Positions 49,573 to 57,266 of a stretch of DNA of 64,000 bases are shown in pieces. Both the position numbers and the translations under genes were made by a program. The stretch is taken from contig NZ_CP192292.1 of assembly GCF_050596425.1 (NCBI RefSeq), positions 3,782,001 to 3,846,000 on the forward strand. The letters run 5' to 3'. How positions within the stretch are numbered: the first letter of the stretch is position 1; the number at the start of each line of letters is the position of its first letter. Under the pieces are notes generated by a model. It did not search any database. It worked only from the letters and a program-made list of their open reading frames with translations, and was not told the DNA's origin. The stretch comes from G963665925 sp050596425. GTDB taxonomy: Bacteria > Bacillota > Clostridia > Peptostreptococcales > Acidaminobacteraceae.

Positions 49573-51567
49573 CTAATTATCAAAGTTTATTTTTGTAAGT
49601 TTAACGAAGGTGTCGTAATATGCGGCCTGATCTCCAAAAGAGCATACTTTGTCTCCTACGAGAACATTCACAGCACCGTCTTTTAACCAAGTGCCCTCCA
49701 TTATTTTCACCACGCCCTGTGGCATAGCACCATCAGGCTTTACGGTAGCAATGAGTTGGCCATACTCTGATGATACTTTTATTTTTTCATCTAAGTCAAA
49801 GCCGTTTTCCTTGGCGGCTTCTACAGGCACAAATATCTCAACAGCCCCCGTATGATCCCTAAAGTGCTGTGAATTTGTTGAACGTATATCATGGGGAGTG
49901 ATCAACCTAAAAGGATAGTCTTTTTGACCTTGAAGTCCCCTATCTAAGGCAATGACCTTGTTAAGCCCCATATCTTCAGCGACTTGGGATGCAAATTCAA
50001 ATTTTCCACTCGGTGTTAAGAAATTTTTGTCAGACCAAGGCACCTCTTGACTTGGAATTGCATATGGTGCTTTTTTGAGGGCCTCATACTCCAGATTAAA
50101 TTCTTTTATTAAAGGGGCTAAAGCATTTTTAAAAAATGTCTCTCTCGGAATATCAGGATAAGTTTTTAAATCCATTTTACGGGCCAAAATTCTAAAGAGG
50201 TCATATTCTCCAATCATTTCATCGGGAGCATCAACGCATTTCTCTGCATAACAAAGATAAGGAGAATACATTGAGGAGTATATGAAGTCGGCCTCCTCAA
50301 AAATGCTTGTTGCTGGTAAAACCAGATCGGCTTCCTTTGCAGTATCAGTCATAAACATGTCAACCACCACAACAAACTCTATCTTTCTAAGCCCTCGAAG
50401 AACTTCATTTGTGTTTGGCGCTTGAACCACAGGATTGGCCTTGGCAATCCAAGCAAATTTAATTTCCGGGTCGCTTACTGTGTTTATGAATTTTCCCAGT
50501 TCTGCTGGCTTATAGTGTCTTGTATTTTCTCCATACACTTCCGAGGCATCCACATCACCTGCCACATACTTACTAATGCTTTTATTGGAATAGGTCACAC
50601 CGCCCCCAGACAGGCCAATATTTCCAGTTATAGCTCCTAGGGCATTAATGGCTCTGACATTTTGACCGCCATTGACATAGCGCTGCATACCATAGCCCAG
50701 AACAATGGCTCCAGGTCTGGCCTGTGCATAGTCCACTGCCAACTTTTCAATATCAGATAAAGGCAAGCCTGTTAGCTTCTTAGCTTCTTTCAAATCAAAG
50801 TTCATAACTTCCTGCTTATAAGCCTGATAGCCCAGGGTATGGTTATTGATAAAGTTTACATCTTCCAGACCCTTACTTAAAATAATTTTGGCCATGGCAA
50901 AAGCTAAGGCTCCATCACCACCTGGCTTTATAGGCAAGTGCCAAGAAGACATCTTTGCTGTTTGTGTCTTAAATGGATCAATGCAAACAACCTGGCCTCC
51001 TTTTGCCTTTACCGCTCGTATGGCCTGTAGGAAATGAATGTTTGTGACCGCTGGATTTCGCCCCCATACAATCATGTAATTTGTGTTTTCAAGATCTTTA
51101 GCGCTATGCCCCTTGGATGTCCCAAAATCTATTGTCTGTGCCACGTTGCCAGCCTTCCAGCATAAACTTCCCGGTGTCCCCGGCGTGCTCACACCCCCTA
51201 AATGGTTAAAAAACATGGTGTCAACAGACTTGGAAATCCCGCTGTAACCGCAATCATAATTATGAAGTATAGCCTGTGACCCCTGCTGATCCAGGGTATC
51301 TTTTAGTTTTTCAACGATAAGGTCAATGGCATCTTGCCAAGATATTTCTCGGAAATGCCCATTTGTTTTAAGAAGGGGTTTTTTTAACCTGTCCTCACTG
51401 TACATTCTATCCACATGTGCCCTTCCCTTGTGGCAGATAAAACCTTTTGTTATAGGGTGGTCTGGATCACCAACCGCTTTAACAAGTCTTCCATCTTCCA
51501 CTGTTGCCAGAATTCCACATGCATCAAAGCAGTCCAGAGGGCAGGCTGATTTCACAATTTTAGACAT
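49573..51567 (-). CDS. molybdopterin-dependent oxidoreductase (DMSO reductase family)
   Basis: 664-residue enzyme with an N-terminal 4Fe-4S site (CPLDCFDACG ... ICHKG), then the bis-pterin molybdenum or tungsten fold. Cofactor segments are YMIVWGRNPAVTN, VVCIDPFKTQTAKMSSWHLP, PGGDGALAFAMAK and the late TPHDIRSTNSQHF with SGKFEFAS. The likely metal ligand region is GSLCWKAG near residue 140. There is no twin-arginine signal, so it is cytoplasmic. The subfamily resembles small BisC/YoaE-type enzymes; the substrate is unknown. Its start overlaps the end of the class IV aminotransferase gene by 8 bases. Confidence 0.88.
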   Translation of the reverse strand: MSKIVKSACPLDCFDACGILATVEDGRLVKAVGDPDHPITKGFICHKGRAHVDRMYSEDRLKKPLLKTNGHFREISWQDAIDLIVEKLKDTLDQQGSQAILHNYDCGYSGISKSVDTMFFNHLGGVSTPGTPGSLCWKAGNVAQTIDFGTSKGHSAKDLENTNYMIVWGRNPAVTNIHFLQAIRAVKAKGGQVVCIDPFKTQTAKMSSWHLPIKPGGDGALAFAMAKIILSKGLEDVNFINNHTLGYQAYKQEVMNFDLKEAKKLTGLPLSDIEKLAVDYAQARPGAIVLGYGMQRYVNGGQNVRAINALGAITGNIGLSGGGVTYSNKSISKYVAGDVDASEVYGENTRHYKPAELGKFINTVSDPEIKFAWIAKANPVVQAPNTNEVLRGLRKIEFVVVVDMFMTDTAKEADLVLPATSIFEEADFIYSSMYSPYLCYAEKCVDAPDEMIGEYDLFRILARKMDLKTYPDIPRETFFKNALAPLIKEFNLEYEALKKAPYAIPSQEVPWSDKNFLTPSGKFEFASQVAEDMGLNKVIALDRGLQGQKDYPFRLITPHDIRSTNSQHFRDHTGAVEIFVPVEAAKENGFDLDEKIKVSSEYGQLIATVKPDGAMPQGVVKIMEGTWLKDGAVNVLVGDKVCSFGDQAAYYDTFVKLTKINFDN

Positions 51568-52393
51568 TCTCTACATCCTTTTCTATAGATCGCTCAAAGG
51601 CTTTCATTATTGCCTTTACAAGTTGATTGTCTCCAGAATTGAGCTTAAGCGACCCTATCATTCTTATGGGCAATACATGTATGGATGTTCCCGTTAGAAA
51701 GGCGGCGTCAAATGAACTCAGATCATCTTCTTTTATCTGAGCACATGTGTATGGAATGTTTTCATCCTCTAGGACACGCTTTAATTTCTCCCGGGTTATG
51801 CCATGAAGGATGTCGTCCTCTGGGGCTGAGTAAACCCGCTCTCCTTTGACCAAAAACAAGTTGGACCTTGATCCTTCTGTGAGACAGCCCTTTCGATCAA
51901 CGAGGAGCACTTCAAAAACGCCCGTTTCCTTTCTCAAGGCCTGGACGGTTTCGCTTAGGGTGTCGTGATATATTTTAGCTGTAGGTGTCGCTCGTTCTGA
52001 CTTTAGAAGTTCGGTGACAACCCCGTCCCTGTATACCTGCGGGTCAGGATAGTGGCTTTCAATAGGAAACATGCACCATGAGCAAGCCGGATGACCAATA
52101 TTCCAAACAATCATTTTTATATTCTGGTTGATGATTTCTTCTGCTTGTACCAGCCTGTGAAAATGATCTTCCAAAGTATTTAGCCAGGATGGAAGGGGCT
52201 TGTTTTTTAGCATGAGTTCCATAGAGTTCTTCAATCTGTCAAGATGTGCCTTTAAAAAAACAGGGACACCGTCTTTAACTCTTATTACTTCATAAACCAC
52301 GGGGTTTTCAACAGATACACCCCGCATTTCATCAGGAATGGCTTCTAAGGTGCCATTAAACACCCAGTATGTATTAAAAGCTTCTATTTTCAT
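51560..52393 (-). CDS. class IV PLP aminotransferase (PabC/IlvE-like)
   Basis: 277-residue fold type IV PLP enzyme. Seen are the PLP lysine in ATPTAKIYHDTL, the phosphate-binding LTEGSRSNLFLVKG, GITREKLKRVLED and the late FDAAFLTGTSIHVLPI, as in aminodeoxychorismate lyase, branched-chain and D-amino acid aminotransferases. The opening EAFNTYWVFNGTLEAI is unlike IlvE, so PabC-like lyase or a specialised transaminase is more likely. It overlaps the molybdopterin enzyme by 8 bases, suggesting a joint pathway. Confidence 0.85.
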   Translation of the reverse strand: MKIEAFNTYWVFNGTLEAIPDEMRGVSVENPVVYEVIRVKDGVPVFLKAHLDRLKNSMELMLKNKPLPSWLNTLEDHFHRLVQAEEIINQNIKMIVWNIGHPACSWCMFPIESHYPDPQVYRDGVVTELLKSERATPTAKIYHDTLSETVQALRKETGVFEVLLVDRKGCLTEGSRSNLFLVKGERVYSAPEDDILHGITREKLKRVLEDENIPYTCAQIKEDDLSSFDAAFLTGTSIHVLPIRMIGSLKLNSGDNQLVKAIMKAFERSIEKDVENV

Positions 52394-52551
52394 AGGTCCT
52401 CCTTTGAGTCCTTACTTTATATGTCTTTCACATAGCTAATAATTCGATATTTGCCGTCACTTTCCTTTATTAATTTGAACCCCTGTCATATTACTGCTCA
52501 GGACCGCCTTAATACTGGGTATAATCAAACTATGTGGACTTTTGCTACAAA

Positions 52552-52584
52552 AATAAGATGCAGACCTTGGGTCTGCATCTTATT
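52552..52584 (-). terminator. terminator of the ABC transporter operon
   Basis: Perfect 15-bp stem AATAAGATGCAGACC (52552-52566) / GGTCTGCATCTTATT (52570-52584) with a 3-base loop; five T follow on the minus strand. Confidence 0.9.
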
Positions 52585-52654
52585 ATATGTTGTTCTATAT
52601 ACTTATAGATTCATCTTTTCCAACATGCACCACCAGACAAACAGTGGCATAAAG

Positions 52655-53974
52655 TTATGAATCCGTTCGAATGGCTTCTAGAGCCGATAGTTTCATGGCT
52701 CTTCTTGCAGGATAGTAGCCTGATATAACCCCTACAAGGATTGAAAATACCAAGCTAAGACCGATCAGCCATAGCGGAATAACAGAGATGTTTGAGGCAT
52801 CTCCGTAGCCTCCGTTCATAAAGTTAAATCCAACACTGTTCATAGCCTTTGATACACCCAGGCTCAGTACAATGCCAATTATACCACCGAGAAGTCCAAT
52901 AAGTCCGGCTTCAAAGAGAAAGAGGCGTTTAATGTCCTTGAGTTCGGCACCAAGAACTTTCATAACACCGATTTCCCTTGTCCGTTCATAGATTGACATA
53001 ATCATGGTATTGGTAATACCAAGGGCTGCAACAAATAGAGAAACGGCTCCGATACCACCGAGGACAGCCTGAATCCCCGCCGATGTTTGCTTCATGTTTT
53101 CAAGGATGTCAGATAGGGACCAAGCTTCTAGGCCTAGTGCCTTGATGGTTTCTTGAACTTCTTGAACATTATCAATATCATCGACTTTAACTTTTACATT
53201 TTCATATTTGTTTTCATCATCATCGCGACGGCGTTTGTCTTTATTATCACTGCTCTTATTTCTACGAGCAACTTCTTCTTGAATTTTTGTGAGCTGATCA
53301 ATATCCATATAAGCGTTCCAGTTGTATTCTCCATTGCTTTCTGCAAGGATGCCGACAACATTGAGCTTACGGCCTCTTGGTCGCCCATTTCCGTTATATT
53401 CTTCGTTCAATATCATTTTAAGGTTGGCTTCCATTAAGTCGATTTCTACGGGTTCCCAACGTCTTGATCTTGACTTAGGATCATAGAACTGCTGACTGAC
53501 CTCATTGCCAAAGACGATTTCATTCTTCCCGAATTTCTGTGGAAGACGTCCTTGTTCCACCATGAAATCAAACTTATCCATCTGGTCCACGTCCACACCA
53601 TTAATGGAAAGGCCCGCTTCATATCGACCTGCCAGTATATCAACGTACACATTCATGAAAGGCATGACGCCGATGACATTGTCAATTTGCCGAATCTGCT
53701 CTACAGCCTTGTCATCAAGGGCAATTTTCTTTTGTGGACCTGAATCCTCTTCGTCATCTCCATACCTATCCCACTTAGGATAGACATCAATAACAGAAAT
53801 ACTCCCCATGTCCTCAAGATTTTTCATGAATGTTTCCTGCATGCCTATCCCTAGGGAGAGCATGACAATAATTGAAGCTGTACCTATTATGACACCAAGA
53901 ACGGTCAAGAATGTTCTCGCTTTTCTTCTCCAAAGATTTCTAAGACCCATCGCGATCAAGTCACGACTATTCAT
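52655..53974 (-). CDS. MacB/FtsX-family ABC transporter permease
   Basis: 439-residue permease of the MacB type. An N-terminal helix in NLWRRKARTFLTVLGVIIGT is followed by a large extracytoplasmic MacB_PCD domain (about 45-310, with a charged insertion KRRRDDDENKYENVKVKV), and three C-terminal helices of the FtsX domain with the ERTREIGVMKVLGA motif and a final GYYPARRAMKLSALEAIR. GGAGG lies six bases before the ATG at 53974 (earlier ATGs at 53980 and 53977 abut it). It overlaps the 817-residue membrane protein. Works with the ATPase two genes upstream. Confidence 0.93.
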   Translation of the reverse strand: MNSRDLIAMGLRNLWRRKARTFLTVLGVIIGTASIIVMLSLGIGMQETFMKNLEDMGSISVIDVYPKWDRYGDDEEDSGPQKKIALDDKAVEQIRQIDNVIGVMPFMNVYVDILAGRYEAGLSINGVDVDQMDKFDFMVEQGRLPQKFGKNEIVFGNEVSQQFYDPKSRSRRWEPVEIDLMEANLKMILNEEYNGNGRPRGRKLNVVGILAESNGEYNWNAYMDIDQLTKIQEEVARRNKSSDNKDKRRRDDDENKYENVKVKVDDIDNVQEVQETIKALGLEAWSLSDILENMKQTSAGIQAVLGGIGAVSLFVAALGITNTMIMSIYERTREIGVMKVLGAELKDIKRLFLFEAGLIGLLGGIIGIVLSLGVSKAMNSVGFNFMNGGYGDASNISVIPLWLIGLSLVFSILVGVISGYYPARRAMKLSALEAIRTDS

Positions 53975-56420
53975 CATCATCCTCCAGAGCTTGTAGAAGT
54001 TCTAACTTTTTCTTTTTACGTCTTCGTAAGTACCAAACAAGTGCGCCAACTGCAAGGATACCACCTGCGACATAGTACCACATCTTGTTTGATCCTTCTT
54101 CTTCTTCCATGCCCATGCCATCAGGGAAATCTCCGTCTTCCGGGAAGTCTCCGCCCATATTTTCGTCATATTCAGGGGCGCCTGCTGCAAAGAATGAAAA
54201 CTCTTTTTCCACCTTGGATGGATTGCCTAGGGCATCTTCAAATGTGAAGACCACTTTCCCTGCAATTTCCCCCTCTTGTTCTGGAATAATGGAAGCCATG
54301 AAGTAATCACTGTTGCCTGATTCAAAGTTTCCAACAAAGTAGCTTCCATCTTGGGTTTGGAAGTCGCCTTCAAGCTTGACAAACATATTGTACATAGCCG
54401 AACGACCCATGTTGTAAAATTCCACCTCAATATCTGCCGGGTTGCCAACAAAGGCTTCAAATGGTGTCATAATGTCACCAGATTCCAGTCTAACAGGTTG
54501 AGACACCGGAATACCTAGGGATTCTTCTTCTTTGAAGGGCTGTTCCTGTGCATCGTAGGCGTTGCCTTCACCATCTTCATATTCCATTGTTAAGTTCAGA
54601 TTGTATGTCTTCACTTGTGCATCTCGCTTTGTTTCAAGGCGAAGGACAAAATCTGCGTATTCTCTACGTCCAATGCGTTCGATAAAGAAGGAACTTGAAC
54701 TATCTACAGGACTGAAAACACCGTCATCCGATGCTACAGAGACTTTTATGTTTTTAACAATATCATCAGAGCTTGTGTTGAAGAATCTTAGGTTTAGATC
54801 AAAGACTTCACCAGCCATAACTGTGTCGCCTTCAAACGTGTAGTCATCTACTAGAATTTTAGGCCTTCCCAGTCCACTGCTACCGTCAACACCAACACCG
54901 ACGTATTCTTTAATGGACTCTTCTTCATCATCACCTTCTGCCTTGTAGCTAACATTGATGTACATATCATAGTGGTTTGTCTCCACATCTTCTTTGGCCA
55001 TCATTTTAAAGGTATGCTCAATCTCTGCGCCACTTTCAAAGTCCTTGATATATTTCTTAGGTGATTTTTTAGGCACAAAGCCCGCAGGGTATTCCATTTC
55101 CAGCTCAACATACTTTGCGTCGATTTCTGATAGATTGGTCAGTTTAAAGCTAACATCAAATGTTTCACCCGCTGTCACATTCTCTGGGTAAACCATATCT
55201 GTAACTTCCATTTCAATGGCTTCGCTGTCCTTGCCTTCAACCGGCACATATACATTGGCCGTTTTACTGTAATCCGTACCCGCTTCATCGTTATATGTCA
55301 GTTTCAGTTCCAGGGGATATTGACCAGACCCCGCTGATTCCGCTGGCTTGATTGTAAAGTAAACGAGTTCTTCCTCGCCACCATCAATCTTATTGATGGC
55401 CTTTGTATCCACATCATTATCAATATGTATGCCGTCTGCAGTGAAACCTGTCAGTTGCGCCCGAACGTCTCTTGCCTCAAGTGTGCCCGAGTTTTTAATG
55501 CGAATGGCAACAGCCTGTTTACCGTCTTCACCTGCCACAAGTTTTGACTGGCTGAACTTGTACTCAGAGATGCCAAGTATAGGTTCGATTTCCGCATTTG
55601 ATATTTTTACATAAAGCACCACGTCTTTAGTGTATTTGTCTTCACTTGTGTTCTTATATTCAAACTTTAGGTTTAAGCCATATACTTTTGATTTGGCCAG
55701 GGGCGAAATTGTTATGTCTTTTGTCACCGTCGTGCCATTTTTGGTTAGCTTGTCTAAGTAAAGGTAGGGCTTTGAATCTTCAAAAATAAAGGGCAGGTCT
55801 TCTGCACTGTCTGTGAATGTGATTTTAATATCTGTCGCTGTTCTTTCAAGCACATCCAGATTCACACGAAGCTTGCCTTCTTGGCCCGCAGTGAACTCCT
55901 GTACTGATGCATCCATGTCAAGTACCAGGTCTGGGTCTTTTTCTGCGATTGACTTAGGATCATCGTCGTCATCATCTGATTCTAGCTTATCCGCTTCTGA
56001 CAGATAAATTGTTTCCGACCCCAGGGCAGTGTCCGAAGAATCTGCAAAACTAACACTAATTGAGTTGTTGTCTCCAGTTCGTTTCATTTGAATTTCGAAG
56101 GTTTTTCCGCCTGATTTATTTAGAACCTTTGAACTGCCGTTACTTGGTACAAAATTGGAACCACCAACAGTCATGTAAATGTCAGAATCATTTATCTCAG
56201 CAGGATCTCTATTATCTGTTATCTTAACTTCTAAAATAAACTCATCATCCATATCAATGTCTAAATCCGCATCATTTCCATCTTCATCCAGTGCATCTAC
56301 TGAATCGACAACTATATCATTCGCCGCAAAACTCACCATTCCCACAGGCATCATCACCTGAAGAATCAGCAGCACCGTCATAAACCATGCCACCCTATAC
56401 TTTGACTTCATGTTCAGCAT
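53967..56420 (-). CDS. large surface protein with CARDB/COG1361 repeats and C-terminal membrane anchor
   Basis: 817-residue exported protein. A signal peptide (about residues 5-32) leads into several beta-sandwich repeats of the COG1361/CARDB/NPCBM-like kind, for example LRVNLDVLERTATDI, VAIRIKNSGTLEARDVRAQL, VSFKLTNLSEIDAKYVELEM, LNLRFFNTSSDDIVKNIKVS and VEFYNMGRSAMYNMFVKL. It ends with an acidic stretch, a membrane helix (MWYYVAGGILAVGALVWYL) and a basic tail. It sits between ATPase and permease genes and overlaps both, so it is probably a dedicated extracytoplasmic partner of this MacB-like system. AGGGGGT precedes the ATG. Confidence 0.85.
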   Translation of the reverse strand: MLNMKSKYRVAWFMTVLLILQVMMPVGMVSFAANDIVVDSVDALDEDGNDADLDIDMDDEFILEVKITDNRDPAEINDSDIYMTVGGSNFVPSNGSSKVLNKSGGKTFEIQMKRTGDNNSISVSFADSSDTALGSETIYLSEADKLESDDDDDDPKSIAEKDPDLVLDMDASVQEFTAGQEGKLRVNLDVLERTATDIKITFTDSAEDLPFIFEDSKPYLYLDKLTKNGTTVTKDITISPLAKSKVYGLNLKFEYKNTSEDKYTKDVVLYVKISNAEIEPILGISEYKFSQSKLVAGEDGKQAVAIRIKNSGTLEARDVRAQLTGFTADGIHIDNDVDTKAINKIDGGEEELVYFTIKPAESAGSGQYPLELKLTYNDEAGTDYSKTANVYVPVEGKDSEAIEMEVTDMVYPENVTAGETFDVSFKLTNLSEIDAKYVELEMEYPAGFVPKKSPKKYIKDFESGAEIEHTFKMMAKEDVETNHYDMYINVSYKAEGDDEEESIKEYVGVGVDGSSGLGRPKILVDDYTFEGDTVMAGEVFDLNLRFFNTSSDDIVKNIKVSVASDDGVFSPVDSSSSFFIERIGRREYADFVLRLETKRDAQVKTYNLNLTMEYEDGEGNAYDAQEQPFKEEESLGIPVSQPVRLESGDIMTPFEAFVGNPADIEVEFYNMGRSAMYNMFVKLEGDFQTQDGSYFVGNFESGNSDYFMASIIPEQEGEIAGKVVFTFEDALGNPSKVEKEFSFFAAGAPEYDENMGGDFPEDGDFPDGMGMEEEEGSNKMWYYVAGGILAVGALVWYLRRRKKKKLELLQALEDDDE

Positions 56421-57135
56421 GAACGTACCCCCTAATATCTTCTGTCTTTTCTTCTATTTTTTCTATATCGCCATCCAGGATATAGACAACTTTGTCTGCA
56501 AATTTTGCAACTTCCTTATCATGGGTCACTATAATAAGGGTTTGATTCTTCTTTCGCACCATGCCCAGCATGATCTGCATAACTTCAGCTGAAGTCTTGG
56601 AGTCTAGGTTCCCTGTTGGCTCATCAGCAAAAATAATGGCTGGTGATCCCATAAAAGCTCTGGCTATACCAACACGTTGTTGCTGTCCACCTGACATTTG
56701 TGTCGGTTTATGCAATATGTATTTTTTTAGCCCCACGGCCTTAAGCATATGCATGGCCTCTTTTTCACGCTTGGTTTTAGGCACATTTCGAAACATGAGC
56801 GGCAAGCTCACATTTTCCACTGCCGTTAAGGACGGCAGTAAATTGTATGACTGAAAAATGAATCCCACATGGCTCTGTCTCAGCTTGGCAAGATGCTTTT
56901 CATTCATCGTTGTGATTTCATGGCCTTTAACTTTGATCTTTCCTTTTGTCGGCTTCTCAAGACCCGCCATCATATTGAGCAGGGTCGATTTGCCCGAGCC
57001 TGAAGGTCCGAGAATACAGCACACTTCTCCTTGAAATATGTCAAGGGTTACTTTATTGAGGGCAACCACTTTTTCAGTACCGATTCTATAGACCTTTCGA
57101 AGGTCTCTAATCTTTAAGGCGATGTCTTTTTCTAT
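56395..57135 (-). CDS. MacB/LolD-type ABC ATPase with apparent AUA start
   Basis: ATP-binding subunit (246 residues as read here). A-loop Tyr16 in LRKVYRIG, Walker A GPSGSGKS (43-50), Q-loop FIFQSYNLLPSLTA, signature MSGGQQQRVGIARAF, Walker B AIIFADEPTG and the switch His in VTHDKEVA are all intact. The usual start codons fail: the first ATG/GTG/TTG in frame is a GTG at 57069, which would delete the A-loop and strand 1. AGGAGG is followed by ATC (57138) and ATA (57135), with an in-frame TGA shortly upstream. ATA, eight bases from AGGAGG, is the natural ATG position, so the start is non-canonical or mutated. It overlaps the surface-protein gene by 26 bases. Confidence 0.85.
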   Translation of the reverse strand: MEKDIALKIRDLRKVYRIGTEKVVALNKVTLDIFQGEVCCILGPSGSGKSTLLNMMAGLEKPTKGKIKVKGHEITTMNEKHLAKLRQSHVGFIFQSYNLLPSLTAVENVSLPLMFRNVPKTKREKEAMHMLKAVGLKKYILHKPTQMSGGQQQRVGIARAFMGSPAIIFADEPTGNLDSKTSAEVMQIMLGMVRKKNQTLIIVTHDKEVAKFADKVVYILDGDIEKIEEKTEDIRGYVHAEHEVKV

Positions 57136-57168
57136 GATTTCCGCCTCCTTTCAACTGAACAACACACG

Positions 57169-57203
57169 AAAATGGAAGGCGTTCTTTGAACACCTTCCAT
57201 TTT
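57169..57203 (-). terminator. terminator of the 7TM sensor kinase gene
   Basis: AAAATGGAAGG (57169-57179) pairs with CCTTCCATTTT (57193-57203), with GTTC/GAAC inside; TTTTCG closes it on the minus strand. Confidence 0.75.
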
Positions 57204-57266
57204 ATCCTAGCACAGTCTGCGCTATTATTGGTTACATTATAGAGAAAAACTGTGTACATACTGTGT

